This document shows positions 1 through 6,973 of a stretch of 9,165 nt of DNA, piece after piece (the stretch's first letter is position 1; each line of letters starts with the position of its first letter). The notes beneath the pieces were generated by a model. That model was not told the DNA's origin and did not search any database. It worked only from the letters and a program-made list of their open reading frames with translations. Location: NCBI GenBank assembly GCA_016205125.1, contig JACQJE010000136.1, forward strand, positions 1 to 9,165. Direction: 5' to 3'. The position numbers were made by a program, and so were the translations under genes. This DNA comes from Deltaproteobacteria bacterium. GTDB taxonomy: Bacteria > Bdellovibrionota > O2-12-FULL-43-9 > JACQJE01.

Positions 1-2407
1 ATCGGGGGGTGACCACTGCACCACCGATCATAACTTTGGTGGAGAGGCCCTCTTTTTTGACCGCCTCAATCACCACCTTCATCTGCATCATGGTGGTGGT
101 CATCAGGGCGGAGAGGGCGATGATTTCAGCCCTCTGCTCCTTGGCAGTCATGATAATGGTCTCCGCCGGGACATTGCGACCGAGGTCGATCACGTTATAG
201 CCGAAGTTTTTTAGCATCAGGATGCAGATATTCTTCCCGATGTCATGGATATCCCCTTTGACAGTGGCAAAGACGATGGTCCCTTTCGACTCTTTTGGAC
301 CTTCCGCTTCCAGGAGAGGGGTGAGGATCGCTACGCCGGCCTTCATTGCCTCCGCCGCGGCAATGAGGTGCGGAATAAACTTCTTCCGCTGACCGAAGAG
401 ATCCCCCAGATGCCGGATAGCCGGAGTGAGGGTGTCGGTAAAGAGAGGAAGCGGCTTTTCCCCTTCCGCAAGAGCTCTGTGGACGAGCGGAACAATCCCA
501 TCTCTATCTCCTTCGACGACGGCGTCGAAGATCAGATCTCGCGTCGTCTTAGGTGGTGTCTTACCTTCTCTGTCTATTTCCTCTCCCTCTTTTTTCCCAA
601 TCTCCTCTCCCCTTGTGGGAGAGGATGAAGGAGAGGGGGAAGATCCCGCACCCTTTTTTTCGCTTTTTTCATCCCTCCCCTGGAAGAGGGAGATGAAATA
701 TTTGCATCCGGGATCTCTCTGGCTAAAGAGAGTCGCTGCGGCAATGGTGTCTTTTAACTCTGAGTCGAAGGGATCGAGAATCGCCGCATCAAGCCCTTCA
801 TAGATCGCCTGAGCTAGAAAAGTGCGATTGATGAGGTGGCGGAAGGGGAGTCCAAATGAGACGTTGCTCAGCCCCATGGAGGTAGGGCATCCGAATTCAC
901 GTTTGATCAAGCGGATGGTCTCCAGCGTTTCACAGGCAGCGGATTGCGCGGCAGAAACGGTGAGAGAGAGGACGTCGAAGATAAAGCGATTCCTGGGGAT
1001 ACCGAGATCTTCTCCCCGGCGGAGGATCTTCTCAGCGCATTTGAGCCGCTCTGCCGCGCGCTCCGGAATCTCATCCCCTGCGACCAAAGCGATGACCGCC
1101 GCGCCATACCGTTTGACGAGGGGGAGAATCTCTTCAAGCCGCTCCTCTTCGGCATTGACGCTATTCACCAAGGCCTTTCCTGCGTAAATTTTCAGTCCCC
1201 TCTCGATAGCGCTGGTAAATGAGCTGTCGATGACGAGCGGGACATCGACTGCCGCCTGAACTGCACGTATGGCCCTATCCATCATCGCCGCTTCATCGAT
1301 GAGCGGGACCCCCACATTGATGTCGAGCGCGGTCGCTCCAGCCTCGACCTGTTTTTTGGCCTCCTGAACGATTAGGTCGGTTTTTCCTTCCTCAATCGCC
1401 TTAGAAAATTTCTTTCTCCCTGTCGGGTTAATCTTCTCTCCAATCAGGACAAAAGGGTGATTGGCTCCGATTTCTAAAACGCGGCTTCGATTTGTGATTT
1501 TCAGACCAGCGGGGAGAGAGCGCTCAATCGGTTTTCTCCCCTCCATCGCCTGAGCTAACATCTGGATGTAGAGGGGTGTGGTGCCGCAGCAGCCGCCGAT
1601 GAGATTGGCTCCAGCCTGCCAGAAGGGGATGGCGTATTCGACAATCTCCTCTGCAGTCAGAGGAAATACGGCTTCACCATTCTTGATGACGGGCAAGCCT
1701 GCATTAGGCTGGATCGAGAGGGGAAGTGATGTTGCTTCTCCCATCGCTTGAAGCACAGGGAGCATCTGCTGCGGTCCGGTAGAACAATTCACGCCGACGA
1801 TATCTACGCCCAATCCCTCCAGCACAACGGCTGCAGTTTTCGGATCTGTCCCGGTATCCGTCATGCCATCGACATTGAAGGTCATGTGAGCCAGGATTGG
1901 CAATGAGGGGGCACCCTCTTTTGCTCCAATGACAGCGGCCCTCAATTCGCAGAGATCAAACATCGTCTCAATGACGATCAGATCGGCACCCCCCTCTGCC
2001 AGTGCCTTTGCCTGGTTGTAGAAGTATTGGATCGCCTGATCAAAAGGGAGATCCCCTGTCGGCTCAACGGTTAATCCGAGCGGGCCGATGTCGCCGCCGA
2101 CATAAGCTTGGTCTTTTACCACTTTGCGGAGATTTGCCACCGCCGCATGAGTGATCTCGCGGCAACGTTCCGCCGCGCCATACTCCGCCAGGCGGGGCTC
2201 CGTGGAACCAAAGGTGTTTGTGAGGAGAAGTCGTGCTCCCGCTTCAAAATACTCGCGATGGACCTGCTGGATGATTTCGGGGCGTTCGAGATTCCAGAGA
2301 TCGGGCGCGTAGCCGTTCGGAAGCCCCCGCTTCTGAAGAAGGGCCCCCATCGAGCCATCCAAAATGATCATTTCTTCCTTTAGAGCAGAAAGAATCGATC
2401 TACTCAC
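1..2407 (-). CDS. metH: Cobalamin-dependent methionine synthase MetH (5'-complete, 3' end beyond the left edge)
   Basis: This enzyme transfers the methyl group of methyl-tetrahydrofolate to homocysteine through protein-bound cobalamin in the cytoplasm. 802 codons are present without a stop. Residues 1-290 are the homocysteine/zinc domain, with GVNCS (C208) and GGCCG (C273, C274) as zinc ligands. Residues 310-575 are the pterin-binding domain (GEKINPTG, LDINVG, DSSF, GLSNVSFGLP). Residues 622-705 are the helical cobalamin cap. From 708 comes the B12 Rossmann domain with GDIHDIGKN, whose H721 is the lower cobalt ligand. The frame is still in this domain at the window edge, so presence of the C-terminal AdoMet reactivation domain cannot be judged. 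The start is GTG at 2407, giving a typical N-terminus (MSRSILSALKEEMIILDG); ATG at 2371, preceded by AAGGA, is the alternative. Residues about 584-618 are a Ser/Pro/Glu/Lys-rich linker containing a palindromic repeat. It is third in the operon, 69 nt after the activator stop. Confidence 0.95.
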   Translation of the reverse strand, partial: MSRSILSALKEEMIILDGSMGALLQKRGLPNGYAPDLWNLERPEIIQQVHREYFEAGARLLLTNTFGSTEPRLAEYGAAERCREITHAAVANLRKVVKDQAYVGGDIGPLGLTVEPTGDLPFDQAIQYFYNQAKALAEGGADLIVIETMFDLCELRAAVIGAKEGAPSLPILAHMTFNVDGMTDTGTDPKTAAVVLEGLGVDIVGVNCSTGPQQMLPVLQAMGEATSLPLSIQPNAGLPVIKNGEAVFPLTAEEIVEYAIPFWQAGANLIGGCCGTTPLYIQMLAQAMEGRKPIERSLPAGLKITNRSRVLEIGANHPFVLIGEKINPTGRKKFSKAIEEGKTDLIVQEAKKQVEAGATALDINVGVPLIDEAAMMDRAIRAVQAAVDVPLVIDSSFTSAIERGLKIYAGKALVNSVNAEEERLEEILPLVKRYGAAVIALVAGDEIPERAAERLKCAEKILRRGEDLGIPRNRFIFDVLSLTVSAAQSAACETLETIRLIKREFGCPTSMGLSNVSFGLPFRHLINRTFLAQAIYEGLDAAILDPFDSELKDTIAAATLFSQRDPGCKYFISLFQGRDEKSEKKGAGSSPSPSSSPTRGEEIGKKEGEEIDREGKTPPKTTRDLIFDAVVEGDRDGIVPLVHRALAEGEKPLPLFTDTLTPAIRHLGDLFGQRKKFIPHLIAAAEAMKAGVAILTPLLEAEGPKESKGTIVFATVKGDIHDIGKNICILMLKNFGYNVIDLGRNVPAETIIMTAKEQRAEIIALSALMTTTMMQMKVVIEAVKKEGLSTKVMIGGAVVTPR
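604..639. repeat. GC-rich palindromic element, copy A, inside metH
   Basis: The perfect stem is CCTCTCCC (604-611), loop CTTGT, GGGAGAGG (617-624), followed by a purine-rich tail to 639. It lies inside the metH frame between the pterin-binding and cobalamin-cap domains and is read as SPSPSSSPTRGEE. The stem-loop architecture matches the copies at 3414-3450 and 8723-8760. Confidence 0.85.
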
Positions 2408-2416
2408 ATCTCCCCC

Positions 2417-2435
2417 GCGTTTCCTGCAGAAACGC
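2417..2435 (-). promoter_or_regulatory. Perfect hairpin just upstream of metH
   Basis: In the 69-nt gap between the activator stop and the metH GTG start there is a perfect inverted repeat: GCGTTTC, a 5-nt loop, GAAACGC. It ends 9 nt before the GTG. A G-rich stretch (GGGGGAG), a possible but very close ribosome-binding site, directly follows the 3' arm. No T tract follows on either strand, so an intrinsic terminator is unlikely. It could affect metH translation initiation or transcript processing; that role is inference. A 7-bp stem can also arise by chance. Confidence 0.35.
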
Positions 2436-2476
2436 CAAAAGTAGCGGAAATGTCCAGTGGATGCAAGTCTCCAGAG

Positions 2477-4210
2477 TCAGAAAGTCAGTGCTTTCACAAA
2501 AATCTCTTGAAATCGGTCATGGAGGGCGAGTTCAACGAGGGAGGTTATTGTCTGGATCTGTTCCAGCCTGACAGTAAGATCAGGGTTTCGGGCAAGGGCG
2601 ATGGCACCTTCCAGGCTTTGATTGCCACATTTTTTGTATTGCGAGAGGGGGAGAGAGGGAAGCATTTTGATCGCCATTGCTGCTTCAAGATCGAGATATT
2701 CGCCAAAGTTCCCGGCCAAAAGGATCTGCTGCAAATCGGTCGTTCTCAACTCCACATGTTCGAGGAGAAGGGTAATTCCAGTCAACAGGGCCCCCTTTGC
2801 GAGTTGAAATTCGCGGATGTCTCCTTGAGTTAAACTCAGCTTCGGTGTCAGTCCGATCTCCTCTTGTCCTGATGTAATTTCGCCATCCGTCTTGACCCAT
2901 CCCTCTTTGACCAGTTCGGCCAGAGCTTGTACCAATCCACTCCCGCAGATCCCTTTCGGATAGGTCCCTCCAATCGTTTCACAAGCGAGGGAGTTATTCT
3001 GACGCTGAATGCGGGTGATGGCTCCTCCCTCCGCGCGCATGCCGATGCTGATATTGCCCCCTTCGAAGGCTGGGCCCGCTGGAGTAGAGCAGACGTAGAG
3101 GTGCTCCCCGTATTTGAGAAGAAGTTCGACGTTCGTACCGATATCAATCAGGAGGGTCGGTTTCTCTGCCTGATCGAGACCGGTTGCTAAAACTGCGGCC
3201 GCGGCATCTCCTCCGACAAATGAACCGAGAATTGGGAAGGTGGTTACGAGTGGGCTGGTAGCGGCCCATTCACCCTCCCCTTGATCCCCTCCCATCAAGG
3301 GAGGGGAAACTTTTAATCCCATCTCGCTTTGATCCCTTTCCACCAAAAGAGGGGAAACTTTTAATTCCATCTCGCCTTGATCCCCTTCCTTGATGGGAGG
3401 GGACTCTATAAATCCCCTCTCCCCTTGCGGGAGAGGGTCAGGGTGAGGGGGACATTTCTTGTCTAAGAGGTCATGTGGAAGAGGCGCCGTTCTCATCTCG
3501 CTAAACGTTGTGCGATAGGGAGCTTGGGAGAGTTCAAAGAGCCCCTCATTCCAGACGCAACTCGTCATGCAGCTATTGCCGGCGATGATCCATCGTTCAA
3601 GGGTCGGATCTTCAATTCCATGACTTTTCCCTTCCTCAAGGAAGGTGGTCCAGGAGCGGTTGAGAGTTTCGACCAGAAGCGATTGAAGATCCTCCGCTTC
3701 TTTTGGGCCTCGAATGCCATAGGTGAGGCGCGTCATGACGTCGTAGCCCCGCTTGATCTGGCGGTTGAGGCAGTTGGATTGCGCGATGAGAGTGCCGGTT
3801 TCAGCATCGAGGAAAGCAATGTCGACATTCGTGGTGCCGAGGTCGACTGCGGCGATGATGCGGGGAGAGGGATAGGACGAGGGGGAAGCGTGCCACGTGA
3901 GCCGCGGCAGGCGATTTAAATTAAACTGAGTCGGAACTGAAATGGAGCACGAAACCTTAGGCCTCGCCTGGCAGGAGAGCCGATAGCCCATTGCAAGCTG
4001 GGCTTCTGAAAAGTGTTCCCGGTCACAAGCGGTGATCGGAAGAAACCCCTTTTTCAGTTTGATCAGGCATTTTCCACAAGTTCCTTGTCCGTGACAGGCG
4101 GTGTTGACGGGGATGTCCTGTTGCTGGAGCGCATCAAGTAGCGTAATGCCGGCAGGCGCGGCACAGCTCCGAATTTCGTCTCCCGATTCGACTTCAACGA
4201 GATAAGGCAT
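2477..4210 (-). CDS. RACo-like reductive activator of corrinoid proteins ([2Fe-2S] ferredoxin + ASKHA/DUF4445 domain)
   Basis: This 577-aa protein probably uses ATP and a low-potential electron to reduce inactive Co(II) corrinoid proteins to Co(I). Residues 1-100 are a plant-type [2Fe-2S] domain with ligands C39, C45, C48 and C80 (C-X5-C-X2-C-X31-C; CHGQGTCGKC). The ASKHA ATPase part starts near 118 and shows DLGTT (123-127), AGNSCMT (210-216), GSFVGGD (329-335), a second phosphate motif DIGTN (356-360), CGSG (422-425) and AGNFGEYLD (499-507). Start: ATG at 4210 gives MPYLVEV, the natural ferredoxin-domain beginning, and overlaps the upstream stop by 17 nt, suggesting translational coupling; an upstream start at 4267 would add unrelated residues. 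Residues about 254-318 are a repeat-derived, low-complexity insertion between the first ASKHA motifs and GSFVGGD. Position between MetF-fusion and MetH genes makes MetH the likely client. It lacks the C-terminal two-[4Fe-4S] ferredoxin domain of archaeal RamA. Confidence 0.9.
   Translation of the reverse strand: MPYLVEVESGDEIRSCAAPAGITLLDALQQQDIPVNTACHGQGTCGKCLIKLKKGFLPITACDREHFSEAQLAMGYRLSCQARPKVSCSISVPTQFNLNRLPRLTWHASPSSYPSPRIIAAVDLGTTNVDIAFLDAETGTLIAQSNCLNRQIKRGYDVMTRLTYGIRGPKEAEDLQSLLVETLNRSWTTFLEEGKSHGIEDPTLERWIIAGNSCMTSCVWNEGLFELSQAPYRTTFSEMRTAPLPHDLLDKKCPPHPDPLPQGERGFIESPPIKEGDQGEMELKVSPLLVERDQSEMGLKVSPPLMGGDQGEGEWAATSPLVTTFPILGSFVGGDAAAAVLATGLDQAEKPTLLIDIGTNVELLLKYGEHLYVCSTPAGPAFEGGNISIGMRAEGGAITRIQRQNNSLACETIGGTYPKGICGSGLVQALAELVKEGWVKTDGEITSGQEEIGLTPKLSLTQGDIREFQLAKGALLTGITLLLEHVELRTTDLQQILLAGNFGEYLDLEAAMAIKMLPSLPLSQYKKCGNQSLEGAIALARNPDLTVRLEQIQTITSLVELALHDRFQEIFVKALTF
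3270..3413. repeat. Three tandem 48-nt units inside the corrinoid-activator gene
   Basis: The units are 3270-3317, 3318-3365 and 3366-3413, each exactly 48 nt. Each ends on the plus strand with a version of ACTTTTAAT or CTATAAAT and contains a variant of CTTGATCCCC plus GAGGGGA. Unit 1 has a perfect stem CCCCTCCC (3286-3293), loop ATCAA, GGGAGGGG (3299-3306); the other two have decayed stems. Read on the minus strand they give 16-residue repeats beginning SPPIKEGDQGEM, SPLLVERDQSEM and SPPLMGGDQGEG. They directly abut the palindromic element at 3414-3450. Length is a multiple of three, so the frame is kept. Confidence 0.9.
3414..3450. repeat. GC-rich palindromic element, copy B, inside the corrinoid-activator gene
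   Basis: The perfect stem is CCTCTCCC (3416-3423), loop CTTGC, GGGAGAGG (3429-3436), with a TCAGGGTGAGGGG tail. It is read on the minus strand as PPHPDPLPQGERG, a string I recall from many unrelated proteins of repeat-rich bacterial genomes. It is in the same relative orientation to its gene as copy A but in a different reading frame. Confidence 0.9.
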
Positions 4211-6077
4211 GTTTGACGACCTGAAGTGCAACATCGATCTTGCCGAAGGGGGCTGAGACCTCGACACCGGCGATGAGATCGCGGATTTCAGAGATCATCG
4301 CGCAGGCAATCCCGACCCCTTCTTTGACCGCTTCTTCTCCTGAGCCAACCTTGCGCATCCGCTCAAGGACAGGCTCTGGAACTACCACACCAGGCACTTC
4401 ATGCGCCAGAAATTCTGCGTTGCGGAAACTGATGAGCGGCCAGATCCCGGCGATAATCGGGATCCGGAACTCTTCAATCTTTCGATAAAAATCGTAGAAT
4501 TGCTGCACATCGTAAATGGGCTGTGTGACCGCTACTTCCGCACCGGCATCGACCTTGTAATAGAGGCGTTTGAGCTCATAGTCGAGATTCATGGCGGTCG
4601 GATTGGCGGCGACTCCAATCACAAAGGAGGTGGGATCTCCAAAGCGGGAGTCGCCGAGATCGCGGCCGCGATTGAGGCGGCTCACCATCTGCGTGAGCCC
4701 AATGGCGTCGACGTCGTAGACAGCGGTGGCATCTGGGTAGGACCCGAGTTTTGGAGGATCTCCAGTCAGCAGCAGCATGTTGCGAAGCCCCGCCGCATGC
4801 GCCCCCAGGAGATCCGACTGCATGCCGATCAGATTCCGGTCGCGGCAGGTATAGTGGAGGAATGTTTCAAGCTGCACTCGCTCCTGGACAAGAATGGCCA
4901 GGGGGAGAGCCCCCATCCGAGCCATGGCACGCGGTCCGTCTGGGATATTGACCGCATCGACCCCGCTCTCTTTCAATTTTGCGCACTGCTGGAGAACTTT
5001 TGCCGGATCCCACCCCTTGGGGGGAGAGATCTCGACTGTGGCAATGAATTCCTTGCGCGCGAGTTTTCGGCCGAGGTTCGATTTTTTCTCCAGAGGAAGA
5101 GGTGCGACATCTTTTACTGTGTCTCTTGGGGGGATGAGGATTTCAATGACGGGAGTCCGCTTTCCATCCTCTGGAGGGTCTGAAGGAAGAGCGTCGATCC
5201 CCGTGGCGACAACGGCATTGCGCATCGCCTGCAAGAGCGGCGGCTCTGTTCCGCAGCAGCCGCCCACTATTTTAATGCCCGCCAGGACAAACCGCTTTGC
5301 GTACTTCGCGAAATAGTCTTCGGAGCAGAGATAAATGTTCCGCCCTTCCACATTGCGGGGGGCGCCGGCATTAGGGCGGGCGGCAAGCGGCTTATTCGTG
5401 AGGGGGCGCATTTTTTCGAGCGTGTCCAGAATCGACTGCGGCCCGACAGAGCAGTTGAGCCCTATTGCATTGACCGGCTGTTGATCCAAAAATCCCGCCA
5501 CCTCCTCAGGGCTGTTTCCAAGAAGGGTTTCGCCTGACTCCCGAATGGTCATATGGGCAATGATAGGGATGTCAGGGCTCAATTTCCGCACCGCTTTGAT
5601 GGCGCACTCAATCTCCTGAAGACTCGTAAAGGTCTCCAGGCTGATGAGATCGACGCCGCTCCCGAGGAGTACTTCCGCCTGTTCAGTAAAAAAGTCTTCG
5701 GTTTCTGCGAAAGAGGTAGGACCATACGGTTCAATCTTGATCCCGAGAGGTCCGATGGAACCAGCAACATATTCTGAGAGTCCAACGACCTCCTGGGCGA
5801 TTTTTACGGCATCTGCATTGATGGCCCTTAGTTTGTCGTCGAGGCTGAATTTCTTTAGTTTGACCCGGTTTGCGCCAAACGTATTGGTCTGAATGACCTC
5901 TGCCCCGGCCCGGATGTATTTTTGATGAATCGATTGAACTAAAGAGGGGTTGCTTAAGTTCGCTTCTTCGAAACAGCGGTTGATATAGATGCCGCTCGCA
6001 TAGAGCATCGTCCCCATCGCGCCATCGAAGAGGATCGCCCGCCTTTCTTTAAGAAAATCAGCAAAGGGTCTTTTCAA
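4194..6077 (-). CDS. Bifunctional homocysteine S-methyltransferase / 5,10-methylenetetrahydrofolate reductase
   Basis: This 627-aa cytoplasmic protein is a fusion of the type called YitJ in Bacillus. Residues 1-290 are a homocysteine S-methyltransferase domain: DGAMGTML near the start, GLNCSVGP (C209) and GGCCGTEP (C274, C275) as zinc ligands. Residues about 341-620 are a MetF-type flavoprotein TIM barrel that reduces methylene-THF to methyl-THF: catalytic-type glutamate in TVEISPP (E349), HYTCRDRN (408-415), LLTGDPPK (436-443), VTQPIYD (517-523) and GIWPL (544-548). The domains are joined by a roughly 50-residue linker without repeats. The only usable start is TTG at 6077: the frame has a stop 18 nt upstream and no ATG until residue 21. 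GAGGAG at 6094-6089 is the likely ribosome-binding site, with a somewhat long 11-nt spacing. It is first in the operon, with a sigma70-like promoter about 45 nt upstream. The methyl donor for its homocysteine domain is unknown; the MetF half supplies MetH's substrate. Confidence 0.95.
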   Translation of the reverse strand: MKRPFADFLKERRAILFDGAMGTMLYASGIYINRCFEEANLSNPSLVQSIHQKYIRAGAEVIQTNTFGANRVKLKKFSLDDKLRAINADAVKIAQEVVGLSEYVAGSIGPLGIKIEPYGPTSFAETEDFFTEQAEVLLGSGVDLISLETFTSLQEIECAIKAVRKLSPDIPIIAHMTIRESGETLLGNSPEEVAGFLDQQPVNAIGLNCSVGPQSILDTLEKMRPLTNKPLAARPNAGAPRNVEGRNIYLCSEDYFAKYAKRFVLAGIKIVGGCCGTEPPLLQAMRNAVVATGIDALPSDPPEDGKRTPVIEILIPPRDTVKDVAPLPLEKKSNLGRKLARKEFIATVEISPPKGWDPAKVLQQCAKLKESGVDAVNIPDGPRAMARMGALPLAILVQERVQLETFLHYTCRDRNLIGMQSDLLGAHAAGLRNMLLLTGDPPKLGSYPDATAVYDVDAIGLTQMVSRLNRGRDLGDSRFGDPTSFVIGVAANPTAMNLDYELKRLYYKVDAGAEVAVTQPIYDVQQFYDFYRKIEEFRIPIIAGIWPLISFRNAEFLAHEVPGVVVPEPVLERMRKVGSGEEAVKEGVGIACAMISEIRDLIAGVEVSAPFGKIDVALQVVKHALSR

Positions 6078-6088
6078 AATGGGCTCTT

Positions 6089-6094
6089 CTCCTC
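6089..6094 (-). promoter_or_regulatory. Probable ribosome-binding site supporting a TTG start
   Basis: GAGGAG reads 5'->3' on the minus strand, 11 nt before the TTG at 6077. It is the only Shine-Dalgarno-like motif near the start. Together with the in-frame stop just upstream, it supports the TTG as the start of the MetF-fusion gene. Confidence 0.5.
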
Positions 6095-6120
6095 AGGTTC
6101 AGCAAGGCTATGAGTAGCTT

Positions 6121-6147
6121 ATTGTATCAGGGGTGGGAGGAAGTCAA
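6121..6147 (-). promoter_or_regulatory. Sigma70-like promoter for the methionine operon
   Basis: On the minus strand, TTGACT (6147-6142, 5/6 match to the -35 consensus) is followed after 15 nt by TACAAT (6126-6121, 5/6 match to the -10 consensus). The bases before the -10 box read TGA, an extended -10 motif (TGN), which would offset the short spacer. Transcription would begin near 6114, giving a leader of roughly 37 nt before the TTG start. That is too short for a SAM or cobalamin riboswitch, and none is visible. The assignment rests on consensus match and position only. Confidence 0.5.
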
Positions 6148-6222
6148 GTTTGGGGAGGAGTTGCTTGTCTGATATGACTCTGTTAGAGAAAAGGATTTTC
6201 TGAGGCAGAAGAAGAGATTGGA

Positions 6223-6963
6223 TTGAAATTATCGATATTGATTCCAGTGTATAACGAAGAGAAGACGATTGCGCAGGTCTTGGATCGCGTCAGAGGAGTT
6301 TCACTTCCTGGGCTATTGCGGGAAATCATCGCTGTTGACGATCATTCATCCGATCGGACGCGGGAGATTCTGCAGGCGTATGCAAAAGATCACGCAGAAG
6401 TGATCCCTGTTGAACATCCGCGCAATATGGGGAAGGGGAGGGCGATCCGGACCGCTTTAGCGGCGGCCACGGGGGATTGTGTCCTCATTCAGGACGCGGA
6501 TCTGGAATACGATCCGAATGATTATCCGAAACTCCTCCAGCCGATTCTGGAAGGGAGAGCAAAAGTCGTCTATGGCTCCCGGTTTCTCGGTGTGAATCGC
6601 CTAAAATTTGTCGTCAGGGGCTTCTGGAGCATGCTCTCAGGGAAGAGATACTATTATTTGACCCATTTTTTGGGACTGCAGTTCTTGAATTTATTAAGTA
6701 ACGTCCTCTATTGTGCTAAGATCACAGATGAAGCAACCTGTTATAAAGTCTTTTCCCGTGAGCTGATTGCTGAAATCCCTTTGCGCTGTGAGCGCTTTGA
6801 GTTCTGCCCGGAGGTGACCGCAAAGGTGAGGAAACTGGGTGTGCCGATTGTCGAAGTTCCGATTCGCTACCATCCGCGCACGGCGGAGGAAGGGAAGAAG
6901 CTCAACTGGCGGGATGGGTTTATTGCGATTTGGACACTTGTGAAGTATAGGTTTATAGATTGA
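6223..6963 (+). CDS. Family 2 glycosyltransferase, polyprenyl-phosphate hexosyltransferase-like
   Basis: This 246-aa protein is a GT-A fold inverting glycosyltransferase of the dolichol-phosphate-mannose synthase-like group. It would move a sugar from a nucleotide donor to a lipid phosphate or similar acceptor at the inner face of the membrane. Visible motifs are the family N-terminus LSILIPVYNEE (3-13), VDDHSSD (38-44), HPRNMGKGRAI (65-75), the metal-binding DAD (91-93), VYGSRF (116-121), and TDEATCYKVF (168-177) followed by FEFCPEV (192-198). There is no clear transmembrane helix; 149-163 is hydrophobic and may touch the membrane. The start is TTG at 6223: an in-frame stop (6184-6186) lies upstream with no other start codon between, and MKLSILIPVYNEE fits the family. 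The ribosome-binding site is weak (GAAGAAGAG, 6208-6216). The next gene starts 10 nt after its stop, so they are probably co-transcribed. Donor and acceptor are not predictable. Confidence 0.9.
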   Translation: MKLSILIPVYNEEKTIAQVLDRVRGVSLPGLLREIIAVDDHSSDRTREILQAYAKDHAEVIPVEHPRNMGKGRAIRTALAAATGDCVLIQDADLEYDPNDYPKLLQPILEGRAKVVYGSRFLGVNRLKFVVRGFWSMLSGKRYYYLTHFLGLQFLNLLSNVLYCAKITDEATCYKVFSRELIAEIPLRCERFEFCPEVTAKVRKLGVPIVEVPIRYHPRTAEEGKKLNWRDGFIAIWTLVKYRFID

Positions 6964-6973
6964 AAGGAAACTC

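Noticed and set aside
540..680. Frameshift or gene break in metH at the low-complexity stretch
   Set aside because: The same reading frame continues from 2407 to the edge and carries correct MetH motifs on both sides (GLSNVSFGLP before, GDIHDIGKN after), so it is an in-frame insertion.
3270..3413. Possible CRISPR-like array from three equal repeats
   Set aside because: The 48-nt units are directly adjacent with no spacers, are imperfect and are translated as part of a protein; no cas gene is present.
4211..4267. Longer N-terminus for the corrinoid activator starting at 4267
   Set aside because: It would add 19 residues unlike any ferredoxin-domain start and increase the overlap with the upstream gene to 74 nt; ATG 4210 gives the expected beginning.
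4401..5183. A 260-codon open frame on the plus strand
   Set aside because: It is antisense to the well-supported MetF-fusion gene and has no recognisable domain.
6161..6189. Plus-strand promoter TTGCTT, 17 nt, TAGAGA upstream of the glycosyltransferase
   Set aside because: Only three of six positions match consensus in each box, no better than chance in a spacer of this size.
6078..6222. SAM or cobalamin riboswitch ahead of the methionine operon
   Set aside because: The predicted leader is only about 37 nt and no B12-box or SAM-box-like conserved segments were seen in the spacer.
6964..6973. Terminator between the glycosyltransferase and the radical SAM gene
   Set aside because: The gap is 10 nt, contains the ribosome-binding site and has no inverted repeat.
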